Source: Ktedonobacter sp. 13_1_20CM_4_53_11 (GTDB lineage: Bacteria > Chloroflexota > Ktedonobacteria > Ktedonobacterales > Ktedonobacteraceae). From it: a stretch of DNA of 9,013 nucleotides. The notes beneath the pieces are model-generated. The model had not been told where the DNA came from. It did not search any database and was given only the letters and a program-made list of their open reading frames with translations. The first letter of the stretch is position 1. Every line of letters begins with the position of its first letter. The position numbers and the translations under genes were made by a program. Shown in pieces: positions 1 through 6,997 of the stretch. The stretch lies in NCBI GenBank assembly GCA_001919995.1, contig MNIY01000003.1, positions 1 through 9,013 on the forward strand, in the 5' to 3' direction.

Positions 1-1556
1 TGGGCCTTGTCCCAGGCGTTGAGGAAGGCGAAGGCCCGCCCTAGATGGGTATAGAGGCGTTCGACCTCCGATGCCGCAAGCTCGGTCTGCAGAGGCTTTT
101 GGTCTTGGAGTAAGGCGCGTGCCTGTTCGTAGTGCCCGATGGCGTCTTCGGCGGCAAAGACGGCCACCGCTTCATCCCCGGCCTGCACGCTGGCGCGATA
201 GGCGGCCTCGGCCTCACCGGCAAAAAGCGCATGATAGGCCAGCTCGGAGGCCCGCGCTCCCTCGGCTTGCAGCAGGACAAAGGCGCGCTGGTGCAAGACC
301 TGCCGCCGCGCTGCGCTCAGTTGGCTATAGACCGCGTCGCGCATCGGCTCATGCGAGAAGCGATAGCGGCCCAGCTGGCCCACTCCTGGTCCTCCTGCTT
401 GCTCCTCGCGCAGGAGGCCACTCCGCACGGCCTCCTTCAGGGCCTCAGCGCCTGCCTGCACTCCCAGCTCGGCCACCTGCCACAGCAGCTTCGCAGTGGC
501 CTGATTGCCTAGCACGGCGCTAGCCATCACGAGTTGACGTGCTGGCTGGGTGAGCTTAGCCAGGCGCGCCTGGATCATCGCGCACATCGAGGGCGGTAAC
601 AGTTCACGCCGGGACTGCTCCTGCACGACGACCGCAGCCATTTCCACGTCCAGCTTCAGCCTCCAGATGCCATCGGCACCCAGCCGTGGCACCAGCAGCT
701 CAAGGTCGCGCCACAGCTTGAGCATCTCCAGCAGATACAACGGCTGCCCACCCGTCTGGGCAAACAGGAAGTCACCCAGCCCGACCAGCGGCCTCTCCGC
801 TTCCTGCGCAGGCACTACCCCTGCAAGGCCGTGCTCACACTGCTCACCACCACTCCTCCTCCCACACTCCCCCTCCCCAGCGATGGCCTGCATGAGCTGA
901 ATGGTCTCCGCCTGGCTCAGTGCCTGCAACGTGATTTGCGTCACCGGCAGGTCCCACCCCAGGTCGGAGAGCTCTGCCGAAAGCTGCGACCTGGGCTCCT
1001 GCTGATCACTGCGCATGGTGCCTAGCAACAGCACCCGGCTGCCATGCTCCTTCCAATACCCTCCCAGGTAGCGCAGTAGGTCGAGGGAAGCCCCATCCAC
1101 CCAGTGCAGATCCTCCAGCAGTAGCACCAGCGACGTTCGCTTGGCCAGGGCGTCCACCAGCCGCGCCACCGCTTCAAACAGCCGCACCTTGGCTGCCAGC
1201 TCATCCTGCGTGGGGGCCGGCAGATCGGGGTAGCGCACGCGCAACTCCGGCAGCAGGCGCGCCAGTTCGGCCAGCCACAGGTCCTCCACCAGGTTCTCCG
1301 GCGCGTTTTCCGCTTGCATGCGCTGGCGCAGGGCCTCCACCGGCAACTGGTAGGGCAGCCGCCCACCCATGGCGATGGCATACCCGCTGAGCACCTCGGC
1401 GCCCTGAGACTGGGCCCAGGCCACAAATTCCGTGACCAGCCGCGTCTTGCCAATGCCGGCCTCACCGACCACGAGCACCGCTTGCGGCTGCCCCTGCTGT
1501 GCCTGCTGAAAGCTCCCGATCAGCTGGTTGAAAGCCGAGGCGCGTCCCACGAGCGG
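1..1556. repeat. Paralogous repeat copy 1 (of the ATPase/TPR segment)
   Basis: This segment is a diverged direct copy of about 3576-5123. Both read on the minus strand and stay in register except for small in-frame length differences near the variable linker (a few codons) and near the GGPGVGQ stretch. Long runs are identical, for example the codons for LPELRVRYPDLPAPTQD. Similarity stops sharply at the PLVGRA codons, which marks the duplication or deletion breakpoint. Confidence 0.85.
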
Positions 1557-1583
1557 AAGCTTGACCAAATTCAGATGGCTCAT
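1..1583 (-). CDS. STAND/AAA ATPase with TPR-like tail, no DNA-binding head (partial, C-terminus outside window)
   Basis: Manual translation from the ATG at 1583 stays open for 527 codons and runs off the left edge, so the protein is at least 527 aa. It opens MSHLNLVKLPLVGRA. Walker A GEAGIGKT lies at residues 40-47 and a Walker B-like LVLLLEDLHW at 152-161; a GLGDFLFAQTGGQPLYLLE block, typical of AfsR/MalT-like STAND ATPases, follows near 268-286. A helical repeat region starts near residue 445. It matches the ATPase and early tail of the upstream neighbour closely (roughly 4576-5123 and beyond), but the match begins at residue 10, so the winged helix and BTAD are absent. The start is fixed: an in-frame TGA sits at 1592-1590 and no other ATG intervenes. 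No good Shine-Dalgarno is visible. A short cysteine- and glycine-rich stretch (about 236-255) differs from the paralogue. Predicted role: nucleotide-dependent signalling or scaffold protein; whether it has a C-terminal effector domain cannot be seen. Confidence 0.85.
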   Translation of the reverse strand, partial: MSHLNLVKLPLVGRASAFNQLIGSFQQAQQGQPQAVLVVGEAGIGKTRLVTEFVAWAQSQGAEVLSGYAIAMGGRLPYQLPVEALRQRMQAENAPENLVEDLWLAELARLLPELRVRYPDLPAPTQDELAAKVRLFEAVARLVDALAKRTSLVLLLEDLHWVDGASLDLLRYLGGYWKEHGSRVLLLGTMRSDQQEPRSQLSAELSDLGWDLPVTQITLQALSQAETIQLMQAIAGEGECGRRSGGEQCEHGLAGVVPAQEAERPLVGLGDFLFAQTGGQPLYLLEMLKLWRDLELLVPRLGADGIWRLKLDVEMAAVVVQEQSRRELLPPSMCAMIQARLAKLTQPARQLVMASAVLGNQATAKLLWQVAELGVQAGAEALKEAVRSGLLREEQAGGPGVGQLGRYRFSHEPMRDAVYSQLSAARRQVLHQRAFVLLQAEGARASELAYHALFAGEAEAAYRASVQAGDEAVAVFAAEDAIGHYEQARALLQDQKPLQTELAASEVERLYTHLGRAFAFLNAWDKA

Positions 1584-1623
1584 AGCGTTTCATCGTTTCA
1601 AATACGCTTCGTCAAAATAAAGG

Positions 1624-1681
1624 CAGTGACCTCCAAAAGTGGGTCTACAAGTGCCTCTCCTTCACAACGTGTTGGTCACTG
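1624..1681. repeat. 8-bp perfect inverted repeat upstream of the short regulator
   Basis: CAGTGACC at 1624-1631 and GGTCACTG at 1674-1681 are exact reverse complements 42 bp apart, about 40-100 bp upstream of the ATG at 1583. The distal arm touches a weak -10-like TATACA on the minus strand. It could be a paired operator or looping site; the short arms make chance a real possibility. Confidence 0.4.
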
Positions 1682-1843
1682 TATAGACGCAAATTAGGAG
1701 GTTTTTCTGCGCACATGTTCAAGGGAAGAGATATCTCGATTAACCTTGTTGTTTTCGCGACGAGGACAGGTTCCCGGACTGACCGAAAATGTTTTTCAAA
1801 AAACCGCTGGAATGCCCCTCTATCCTAGCGTGACACCAACGAG

Positions 1844-1865
1844 GCAGCGTTCACGTGAACGCTGC
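1844..1865. promoter_or_regulatory. Perfect 22-bp palindrome, candidate operator
   Basis: GCAGCGTTCAC is followed directly by its exact reverse complement GTGAACGCTGC, with no spacer. The symmetry ends at 1843/1866. A loop-free palindrome of this length suits a homodimeric repressor or activator rather than a terminator hairpin, and no T-run follows on either strand. It lies about 260 bp upstream of the short regulator and 270 bp past the end of the large one. The cognate protein is unknown. Confidence 0.5.
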
Positions 1866-1982
1866 TGTAGCATCTCTGACCATCTGCGGAAAATGTCGTA
1901 CCTCGCAACAAAAAGCTATCATGTAATTGCTGAAGCAAGTATATCTTCATCTTCATTACCTGTCAATGATCATTCACGGTTC

Positions 1983-2009
1983 ATTCATTTTTTGGGGCAA
2001 AAAATGAAT
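1983..2009. repeat. AT-rich 11-bp perfect inverted repeat
   Basis: ATTCATTTTTT (1983-1993) and AAAAAATGAAT (1999-2009) flank the 5-nt spacer ggggc. It lies about 130-155 nt beyond the stop codon of the large regulator. It could act as a weak transcription terminator or mRNA 3'-end structure in either direction, but the stem has little GC, so a standard terminator call is not justified. Confidence 0.4.
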
Positions 2010-2138
2010 TGTATTCCCCACTTCGGGGCTTAAAACGCCAATACAATGGTGCTCATTCCCCACTTGGTCGTAATGGCTTGGATCAAGTGAATGCATGTTC
2101 TCTCAAAGAGAGACGTATTTCTTGATAGCTGTTCTCTG

Positions 2139-5100
2139 CTACTGGGGGTCTTGCGGACCCTGCGGCGTCTCGCCTTGGACATGCTGCAGCACCGGTTGAA
2201 TCTGCGGCCCAGCCAGAAAGCGCGAATGCCTCGTCTCGTCCCCGATGCCCTCGGCCAGCCCATGGATGGTCCTCGCCGCCGAAGCCCACGCTGTGTGCGC
2301 TTGCACAGGCTCTCCCCCGGCCTCATACAAGCTTGCCAGGGCCGCCTGGATCTGCCACTGCTCTCCTGGCAAGCCGAGGTCTGCGGCCAGCCGGGCTGCC
2401 TCGCGTAAATGGCCGATGGCCTGCTTGTTCTGCCCATCCCAGGCGGCCAGCAAAGCCCTCGACCGCAGGTAGGGCAGGCGGAAGCGCCGATTGGGACCCA
2501 CACGTTCTCCCAGTCGTTGCACTTCTGCTCGCGCCTGGCTCTCATCCCCCCCATGCAGTAAGGCCTCCGTTTCATAGTGAGAGTAGAAATCAAACGAGAG
2601 CAATGCCGCATCAACGCTCTCGCGAACAGCGATGGCTTGCACGGCATAGTGGTAGGCTGCTTGCCACTCCCCTGCCACCGCACAGTTCATGCACAGCCGC
2701 GCAAGAGCAGGCACGCGCGGGGGTCGGATGTCTAACGCCTCGGCCACGGCTACTGCCTCTTCGAGGGGCGCCTGCGCCTCTTCCCACTGCTGCAGGGCTT
2801 GATACGTTCCTCCCAGGGCCGCGAGCAGGCGCTGGAAGCTGAGCATGGGAGGCAGGGTCCGCGCCAGTGCTATGGCTGGTTGCGTCAGCACCAGCGCCTC
2901 TTCAGAGGCCCCCGCCTCCAGCAACCCAAACGTGAGGCAGAACGTACTGTAGATTTGTGCCCAGACGTTCTTGATCTCTTGTGAGAGCATGAGCGCCCTG
3001 CAGCTACTGCGCAGGCTGAGCTGCACCTGCCCACTATTGACTTGCGCGTAAGCCAGGAACGCCCAGCACAAGGCTTCTGAGGCGCGATTGGTCAAGGATT
3101 GGGTGGGCGGAGCGCCAAGCAGAAAGTGTGGAAGGGAAAGCTCTCGCGAAGCGGTCGGCTCGCTGCCCAATGCGACGTAGAGCCCCAGGGACGCTTCCAG
3201 ACAGGGCATGGCTTCCTCAAAGTCTCCTCTCAGAACATGGATCACTCCAAGAGAGGAAAGACTTCGTGCTTCCAGCTCCTGATCGTGGCTCGCTCGTGCC
3301 AGCTCCAGCGCATGCTCTCCATGAGCTAAGGCGCTCGTCGGAGCGTACCAGACGATGGCGATGATCTGGGCCAGGTTCCACTCCGTTTCGGCCAGCGCTC
3401 GCTGATCGTGACTCGTCTCGGCCATGCGCCAGGCTTCCTCCAGGAACGCACGCACCTTGGGCCTGTCGTACGACTGTTGGACTGCCAGGATCGCCAGGCG
3501 ATTGAGGGTCATGCAGACCAGCGTGGGCAGCGACTGTTGCCGCGCATAGCTGACCAGCTCTTCATAGGCCTGCTGAGCCTGCTCCCAGGACTGCTGCAAG
3601 GTATAGGCCTGCCCCAGATGGACATAGAGGCGTTCGACCTCTGGTGCCGGAAGCACCATCTGGAGCCGCGGGTGCTCCTGCAGCAAGGCGCGCGCCTGTT
3701 TGTAGTGCCCGATGGCGTCTGCGACGGCGAAGATGGCTACCGCCTCCATCCCGGCCTGCACGCTGTAGCCATAGGCGGCCTCGGCCTCTCCCGAAGCTCT
3801 GGCATGGTAGGCCAGTTCGGAGGCCTGCGCTCCTTCGGTCTCCAGCCTTGCCAGGGCACGCTGGTGCAAGACCTGCCGCCGCGCCTCGCCGAGCTCGGTG
3901 TAGACCACGTCTCGGATCAGATCATGGGAGAAGCGATAGGTGGCCTGTCGGCCTACCCCCTGCCCCCCCACTGGTCCTCCTGCTGACTCCTCGACCAGGA
4001 TGCCGAGGCCTTCGGCCTCCTCCAGTGCTTCGACGCCTACCTGCACATCCACCTCGGCCACCTGCCACAGCAGCTTCGCGCTCGCCTGGGTGCCTAGCAC
4101 GGCACTGGCCTGCACCAATTGGCGTGCAGTCTGTGACAGCGGTGCCAGGCGTGCCAGGAGCATCGCGCGCACCGAGGGTGGTAACAGTTCGCGCTGCGAC
4201 CACTCCTGCGCCACGGCCTCTGCTATATCCAGGGTCGGCTCCAGCCGAAAGACTCCGTCCGCCCCCAGCCGTGGCACCAGCCACTGCCGCTCGCGCAACA
4301 GCTTGAGCGTCTCCAGCAGGTACAACGGCTGTCCCCCGGTCTGGGCAAACAGGAAGTCGCCCAGCCCGACCAGCGGCTTCTCCACCTCTGACGAAGGCGC
4401 TGCCACGGCTCGGGAGGGCACTGCCATGCCAGGCTCACGTGCTCCTACCACGGCCTCAAGCAGCTGGAGCGTCTCGCTCTGGCTCAGCGGCTGCAAGCTG
4501 ACCTGGCTGACTGGCAGGTCGCGTCCCAGGTCGGAGAGCTCTGCGGCCAACGGCGCGTGGAGCTCCAACCCTTCACTGCGCACCGTCGCCAGCAGCAGCA
4601 CCCGGCTGCCCTTCCTGATCCAGTCGTGACCCAGGTAGCGCAGCAGGTCGAGGGAGGCCCCATCCATCCAGTGCAGGTCATCGAAGAGCAGCACCAGTGG
4701 CGCTCGCTGTGCAAGGACGTCCACCAGGCGCGCCACCGCTTCAAACAGCCGGATCTTGGCGGTCAGGTCATCCTGGGTCGGGGCCGGCAGATCGGGGTAG
4801 CGCACCCGCAGCTCCGGCAGCAGGCGCGACAGTTCAGCCAGCCACAGGTCGTCCAGCAGGTCCTCCGGCGCGTTTTCCGCCTCCAGCCGTGGCCGCAACG
4901 CCTCGACCAGCGGCTGATAGGGCAGCCGTCCCCCCATCTCGAAGGCCTGCCCGCTCAGCACCTCGGCGCCCTGGGCCTTTACCCAGGCCACAAACTCCGT
5001 GGCCAGCCGCGTTTTGCCGATCCCTGCCTCGCCCACCAGCAGCACGACCTGTGGCCGCCCCTGCCGCGCCTGCTGAAAGCTGCCCACCAGCTGGCTCAAG

Positions 5101-5978
5101 GCCGCCGCCCGTCCGACCAGCGGGGCGACCAGCTCGCCGGGCGACTGGCTCTCCCCCGTGGGGCGACGAGTCGGGCGGCTCCCTGGGTGCGCCTGGGTGG
5201 TGCGCAGGTGCTCGGCCAGGGCGAGGGTTTTCGCCGAGGGCTGGACCTGCAATTCCTGGGCCAGGCGCGTGCGCAGGGTGGCGTAGACCCGGCCTGCGGC
5301 CGTCGCATCGCCTTGCGCCAGGTGCAGGCGCATGAGGCGGCGAGAGGCTTCCTCCGAGAGCGGATCGAGCGCCAGCCAGCGCGTGAGGGTGGCGAGGGCT
5401 GGCTCCCACTCGAAGGCTTCCTCCTGCCAGGACGAGAGCCGATCCAGCAAGAACTGCACGCGCACCTGCCACTGCTGCTGCTGCTGCTGGACCCATTCGT
5501 CAAAGGGAGCCTCCTTGCCCAGCCAGAAGCCATCGAGGAAGGGCCCGCGTACCAGAGCGAGCGCGTGCTGCACTTGGGCGGCCAGGGCGCTGCCCTGCGG
5601 CTCAGAGGGGAACGCGGAGATCCGCCGGGCCTGCTGGTAGGCTTGCTGCACCACGTCCAGGTCCAGTTCGAAGGGGGCATGCAGGTCCAGGCCGAGCAGG
5701 TCACGTTCACTGCGCAGATGGCTGTGCCCGGCAAGCGAGGCTTCGTCATCGCTGAGCAGGCGGCGCAGCAGCGTCAGAGCGTTGCGCAAGGCCGTACGAG
5801 CATCGTGGGGTTCGCTGTCGGGCCACAAGAAAGCAGCTAGCTTACTGCGGGGATGCATGCCTCCTTCGACGGCCAGGTAAAGCAGCAAGGCCTGCGCCTT
5901 GTGCAAGGCAAAGCTGAGGCGGCGGCCGTCATGCACCACTTGGGGAGGGCCGAGTACGGCCAGACGTAACAGACTCAT
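2139..5978 (-). CDS. Large AfsR-like transcriptional regulator: winged helix, BTAD, STAND ATPase, TPR-like tail
   Basis: The protein has 1279 residues from the ATG at 5978. That start is preferred over the ATG at 6005 because AGAGGA (5985-5990) stands six bases upstream and MSLLRLAVLGPPQVVHDGR is the usual opening of an OmpR/PhoB-like SARP winged helix. Residues about 3-100 are this winged helix (LLLYLAVEGG, AAFLWPDSEPHDARTALRNAL). Residues about 105-262 are the BTAD helices (GPFLDGFWL, LALDPLSEEA, GDATAAGRVY). A basic linker leads to the ATPase with Walker A GEAGIGKT at 316-323 and Walker B LVLLFDDLHW at 428-437. From about residue 720 to the end it is helical, TPR-like. No LuxR-type HTH is seen at the C-terminus. 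In known relatives such as AfsR, nucleotide-dependent oligomerisation couples to DNA binding; the effector signal here is unknown. A six-glutamine run interrupts the BTAD. It probably also acts on the divergent promoter region to its right. Confidence 0.93.
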   Translation of the reverse strand: MSLLRLAVLGPPQVVHDGRRLSFALHKAQALLLYLAVEGGMHPRSKLAAFLWPDSEPHDARTALRNALTLLRRLLSDDEASLAGHSHLRSERDLLGLDLHAPFELDLDVVQQAYQQARRISAFPSEPQGSALAAQVQHALALVRGPFLDGFWLGKEAPFDEWVQQQQQQWQVRVQFLLDRLSSWQEEAFEWEPALATLTRWLALDPLSEEASRRLMRLHLAQGDATAAGRVYATLRTRLAQELQVQPSAKTLALAEHLRTTQAHPGSRPTRRPTGESQSPGELVAPLVGRAAALSQLVGSFQQARQGRPQVVLLVGEAGIGKTRLATEFVAWVKAQGAEVLSGQAFEMGGRLPYQPLVEALRPRLEAENAPEDLLDDLWLAELSRLLPELRVRYPDLPAPTQDDLTAKIRLFEAVARLVDVLAQRAPLVLLFDDLHWMDGASLDLLRYLGHDWIRKGSRVLLLATVRSEGLELHAPLAAELSDLGRDLPVSQVSLQPLSQSETLQLLEAVVGAREPGMAVPSRAVAAPSSEVEKPLVGLGDFLFAQTGGQPLYLLETLKLLRERQWLVPRLGADGVFRLEPTLDIAEAVAQEWSQRELLPPSVRAMLLARLAPLSQTARQLVQASAVLGTQASAKLLWQVAEVDVQVGVEALEEAEGLGILVEESAGGPVGGQGVGRQATYRFSHDLIRDVVYTELGEARRQVLHQRALARLETEGAQASELAYHARASGEAEAAYGYSVQAGMEAVAIFAVADAIGHYKQARALLQEHPRLQMVLPAPEVERLYVHLGQAYTLQQSWEQAQQAYEELVSYARQQSLPTLVCMTLNRLAILAVQQSYDRPKVRAFLEEAWRMAETSHDQRALAETEWNLAQIIAIVWYAPTSALAHGEHALELARASHDQELEARSLSSLGVIHVLRGDFEEAMPCLEASLGLYVALGSEPTASRELSLPHFLLGAPPTQSLTNRASEALCWAFLAYAQVNSGQVQLSLRSSCRALMLSQEIKNVWAQIYSTFCLTFGLLEAGASEEALVLTQPAIALARTLPPMLSFQRLLAALGGTYQALQQWEEAQAPLEEAVAVAEALDIRPPRVPALARLCMNCAVAGEWQAAYHYAVQAIAVRESVDAALLSFDFYSHYETEALLHGGDESQARAEVQRLGERVGPNRRFRLPYLRSRALLAAWDGQNKQAIGHLREAARLAADLGLPGEQWQIQAALASLYEAGGEPVQAHTAWASAARTIHGLAEGIGDETRHSRFLAGPQIQPVLQHVQGETPQGPQDPQ
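3576..5123. repeat. Paralogous repeat copy 2 (inside the large regulator)
   Basis: This is the counterpart of 1-1556. It covers the residues from just before the Walker A motif to the first helical repeats of the large regulator. The left boundary is set only by the edge of the window, so the true repeat may be longer. Confidence 0.85.
5472..5489. repeat. (CTG)6 / (CAG)6 triplet repeat in the BTAD
   Basis: Six uninterrupted CTG triplets on the plus strand encode six glutamines (residues 164-169 of the large regulator) on the minus strand, between PFDEWV and WQVRVQ. Uniform CAG usage makes slippage possible; length changes would stay in frame. Confidence 0.8.
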
Positions 5979-6221
5979 GGCATGTCCTCTTTTCACCGTG
6001 TTCAAGAACTCTTACTCTTCCACTACTTTCCGGGTAGGATGCAGCAATCCCGCTCGCTAAGAAGGCTGCCACATTCATTTTTTGCCATGAGGCTAGATCG
6101 TATCGAATGACGAGCGCGATTTTTGTATCAAAGAGGAGAGCATTTCCTGACTCAAAGGCCCATCCAGTAGGGTTTGGGGCCCCTGACTGGCTGACGCGCC
6201 TCGCCCTCTCTCTCTGGTGCG

Positions 6222-6258
6222 AGTATAAGGAGGAAGCGTCATGAAACCGCCATGAGCA
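6222..6258 (-). promoter_or_regulatory. Predicted promoter of the large regulator with 11-bp-spaced heptamers
   Basis: On the minus strand TGCTCAT (6258-6252), GTTTCAT (6247-6241) and CTTCCTC (6236-6230) start exactly 11 bp apart, followed by the -10 box TATACT (6227-6222). No sigma70 -35 is present at the proper distance, which fits an activator-dependent promoter. Predicted transcription start is about 240 nt before the ATG at 5978, giving a long leader. Confidence 0.5.
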
Positions 6259-6339
6259 TCGTAATGGGCATCGTCTTCCCCTCTTTTTGCCGTTCACGAA
6301 TCCTATGCGGGTCACGATTTGGGACCACTCCCCATGACG

Positions 6340-6387
6340 CTTTCATCCGGCTTTCGTGGCGCTTTCATGACACTTCCACCTTACACT
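6340..6387 (+). promoter_or_regulatory. Predicted promoter of the membrane-protein gene with four heptamers at 11-bp period
   Basis: CTTTCAT (6340-6346), CTTTCGT (6351-6357), CTTTCAT (6362-6368) and CTTCCAC (6373-6379) are separated by 4-bp linkers, then the -10-like TACACT is at 6382-6387. This is the layout of a PhoB-type Pho box (CTGTCAT heptamers with 4-bp linkers) and of SARP operators. CTTTCAT differs from the E. coli Pho heptamer by one base. The site is about 220 nt upstream of the ATG at 6606. Confidence 0.6.
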
Positions 6388-6444
6388 TGGACCAGAGAGC
6401 ACGATGGGCAACCGGTCGTGTCAGCAGCCATGTGAGAGCCAACA

Positions 6445-6505
6445 CAGCAGATGCTGACATGCCGCATCATCAGATGGGGGCATCTGCTGGCATGCATCTT
6501 CCAGC
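6445..6505 (+). other. Hairpin-forming 5' leader segment
   Basis: CAGCAGATGC (6445-6454) pairs perfectly with GCATCTGCTG (6480-6489). The second arm can instead join competing pairings: CATGCC (6458-6463) with GGCATG (6489-6494), and GCTGG (6486-6490) with CCAGC (6501-6505). Mutually exclusive stems in a long leader could be regulatory, but no known riboswitch class is recognised. Confidence 0.35.
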
Positions 6506-6605
6506 AGAAAGCCCTCTTCTGAAAGAGCTCGAGGACATTGCCAGATGGGCCTGTTCGTTAGGAAATGCTCTCATAGTAGACTAAAGGAGATACGAAAGAA
6601 AGATT

Positions 6606-6995
6606 ATGAAGCAGACCATTTCAAAAGGATTTCCCCGCATTGGCTTATTGCAAATCGCAGTCGCCCTGCTTGCTGTCATAACAGCATTGATCCACCTCAA
6701 CCTCGGAGTCAGAGGCTTTATGATAGGCCTGGGAGGCCCTCTTCCGATATTGTGGATTCTCAACTTCGTTGGCTACATGGTCCTGGTCACAGCGCTCAAC
6801 CTGCCATCTCTCCAGCGCGTTCAGAGTATAACTCGCTGGATACTGATTGCGTATACCGCCCTCACCGTCATCCTGTGGTACCTGATCGCCAGTAGCCACG
6901 CAGATACGGTAGACTATGTTGATAAGCTCGTAGAAGTCGTGCTTATTATCCTCTTATTGGTTGAGGCCTTCTGGCCTCGTATGCGCGAAGTCTGA
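6606..6995 (+). CDS. Small four-helix integral membrane protein of unknown function
   Basis: The 129-aa protein has four clear hydrophobic helices at about 12-33, 43-65, 75-96 and 104-123, with a short basic N-terminus (MKQTISKGFPR) that suggests a cytoplasmic N-end, so both ends would be inside. Helix 1 carries the polar pair IHLNLG near its end, the most distinctive motif; no enzyme or transporter signature is seen. AAAGGAG at 6583-6589 is 16 bases from the ATG, longer than ideal; a weak AAAGA is nearer. It is transcribed divergently from the large regulator from a promoter resembling that gene's, so the two may be co-regulated. The TGA stop coincides with the edge of the inverted-repeat element at 6998-7187, so the last residues (MREV) may come from an insertion event and the native C-terminus may have been longer. 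Confidence 0.85.
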   Translation: MKQTISKGFPRIGLLQIAVALLAVITALIHLNLGVRGFMIGLGGPLPILWILNFVGYMVLVTALNLPSLQRVQSITRWILIAYTALTVILWYLIASSHADTVDYVDKLVEVVLIILLLVEAFWPRMREV

Positions 6996-6997
6996 CC

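Larger units (their letters stand above)
1584..2138. other. Palindrome-rich intergenic spacer between the two regulators
   Basis: No convincing gene lies in these 555 bp. Base composition is visibly more AT-rich than the flanking genes. It holds several inverted repeats listed separately (1624-1681, 1844-1865, 1983-2009), small palindromes such as gagatatctc (1728-1737) and ttgctgaagcaa (about 1927-1938), and the direct repeat attccccactt at 2013-2023 and 2055-2065. A possible -10 TATACA on the minus strand (about 1681-1686) overlaps the edge of the 1624-1681 repeat, but no good -35 accompanies it. No trace of BTAD-coding sequence was recognised upstream of the shorter regulator. Confidence 0.6.
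6136..6572. repeat. Two-block inverted repeat around the divergent promoters
   Basis: The outer arms share GATGGGCCT followed by seven variable bases and AGGAAATGCTCTC, read outward on each strand; the inner arms share the promoter block with TTTCATGAC, CCTTA and ACCAGAGAG. Two readings are possible: an inverted duplication of a promoter plus leader, or a 437-bp non-autonomous element with nested inverted repeats. No target duplication is visible at the outer ends. Confidence 0.6.
5979..6605. other. Divergent regulatory region with two related outward-facing promoter/leader units
   Basis: No believable gene is seen in this 627-bp gap; open frames here overlap the start of the large regulator or are short and featureless. 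Two blocks occur once on each strand. Block 1 is 44 bp (6210-6253 on minus, 6356-6399 on plus; about 37/44 identical). Block 2 is 29 bp (6136-6164 on minus, 6544-6572 on plus; 25/29 identical). Block differences are spread over all codon positions, favouring conservation as DNA or RNA rather than as protein. The plus-side unit has about 100 bp more between its blocks, holding hairpin-forming sequence. Confidence 0.65.

Noticed and set aside
1022..1465. 147-aa minus-strand open frame
   Set aside because: It is a shifted frame of the headless regulator, whose true frame gives the Walker motifs and matches the paralogue without a break.
1..1583. Pseudogene status of the left-edge regulator
   Set aside because: Translation from 1583 to the edge gives 527 codons with no stop or frameshift and conserved motifs; absence of a closed frame is due only to the window edge.
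1746..2033. 95-aa plus-strand open frame in the regulator spacer
   Set aside because: It crosses the 22-bp palindrome and the AT-rich hairpin and shows no domain or ribosome site.
4557..5840. 427-aa plus-strand open frame
   Set aside because: It is antisense to the large regulator, low in recognisable motifs and glutamine/arginine-rich as expected from a shadow of GC-rich coding DNA.
5979..6315. Small minus-strand gene just upstream of the large regulator
   Set aside because: The frame (5929-6315) overlaps the regulator start, has no ribosome site or domain, and its similarity to the plus-side region changes at all codon positions, which fits duplicated promoter DNA.
6252..6584. 110-aa plus-strand gene upstream of the membrane protein
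   Set aside because: It spans the heptamer array, -10 box and hairpins; no domain, no ribosome site, and the shared words with the minus-side frame are explained by the inverted repeat.
6963..6978. GAGGCC/GGCCTC hairpin as terminator
   Set aside because: It lies inside the membrane-protein coding sequence and has no following T-run.
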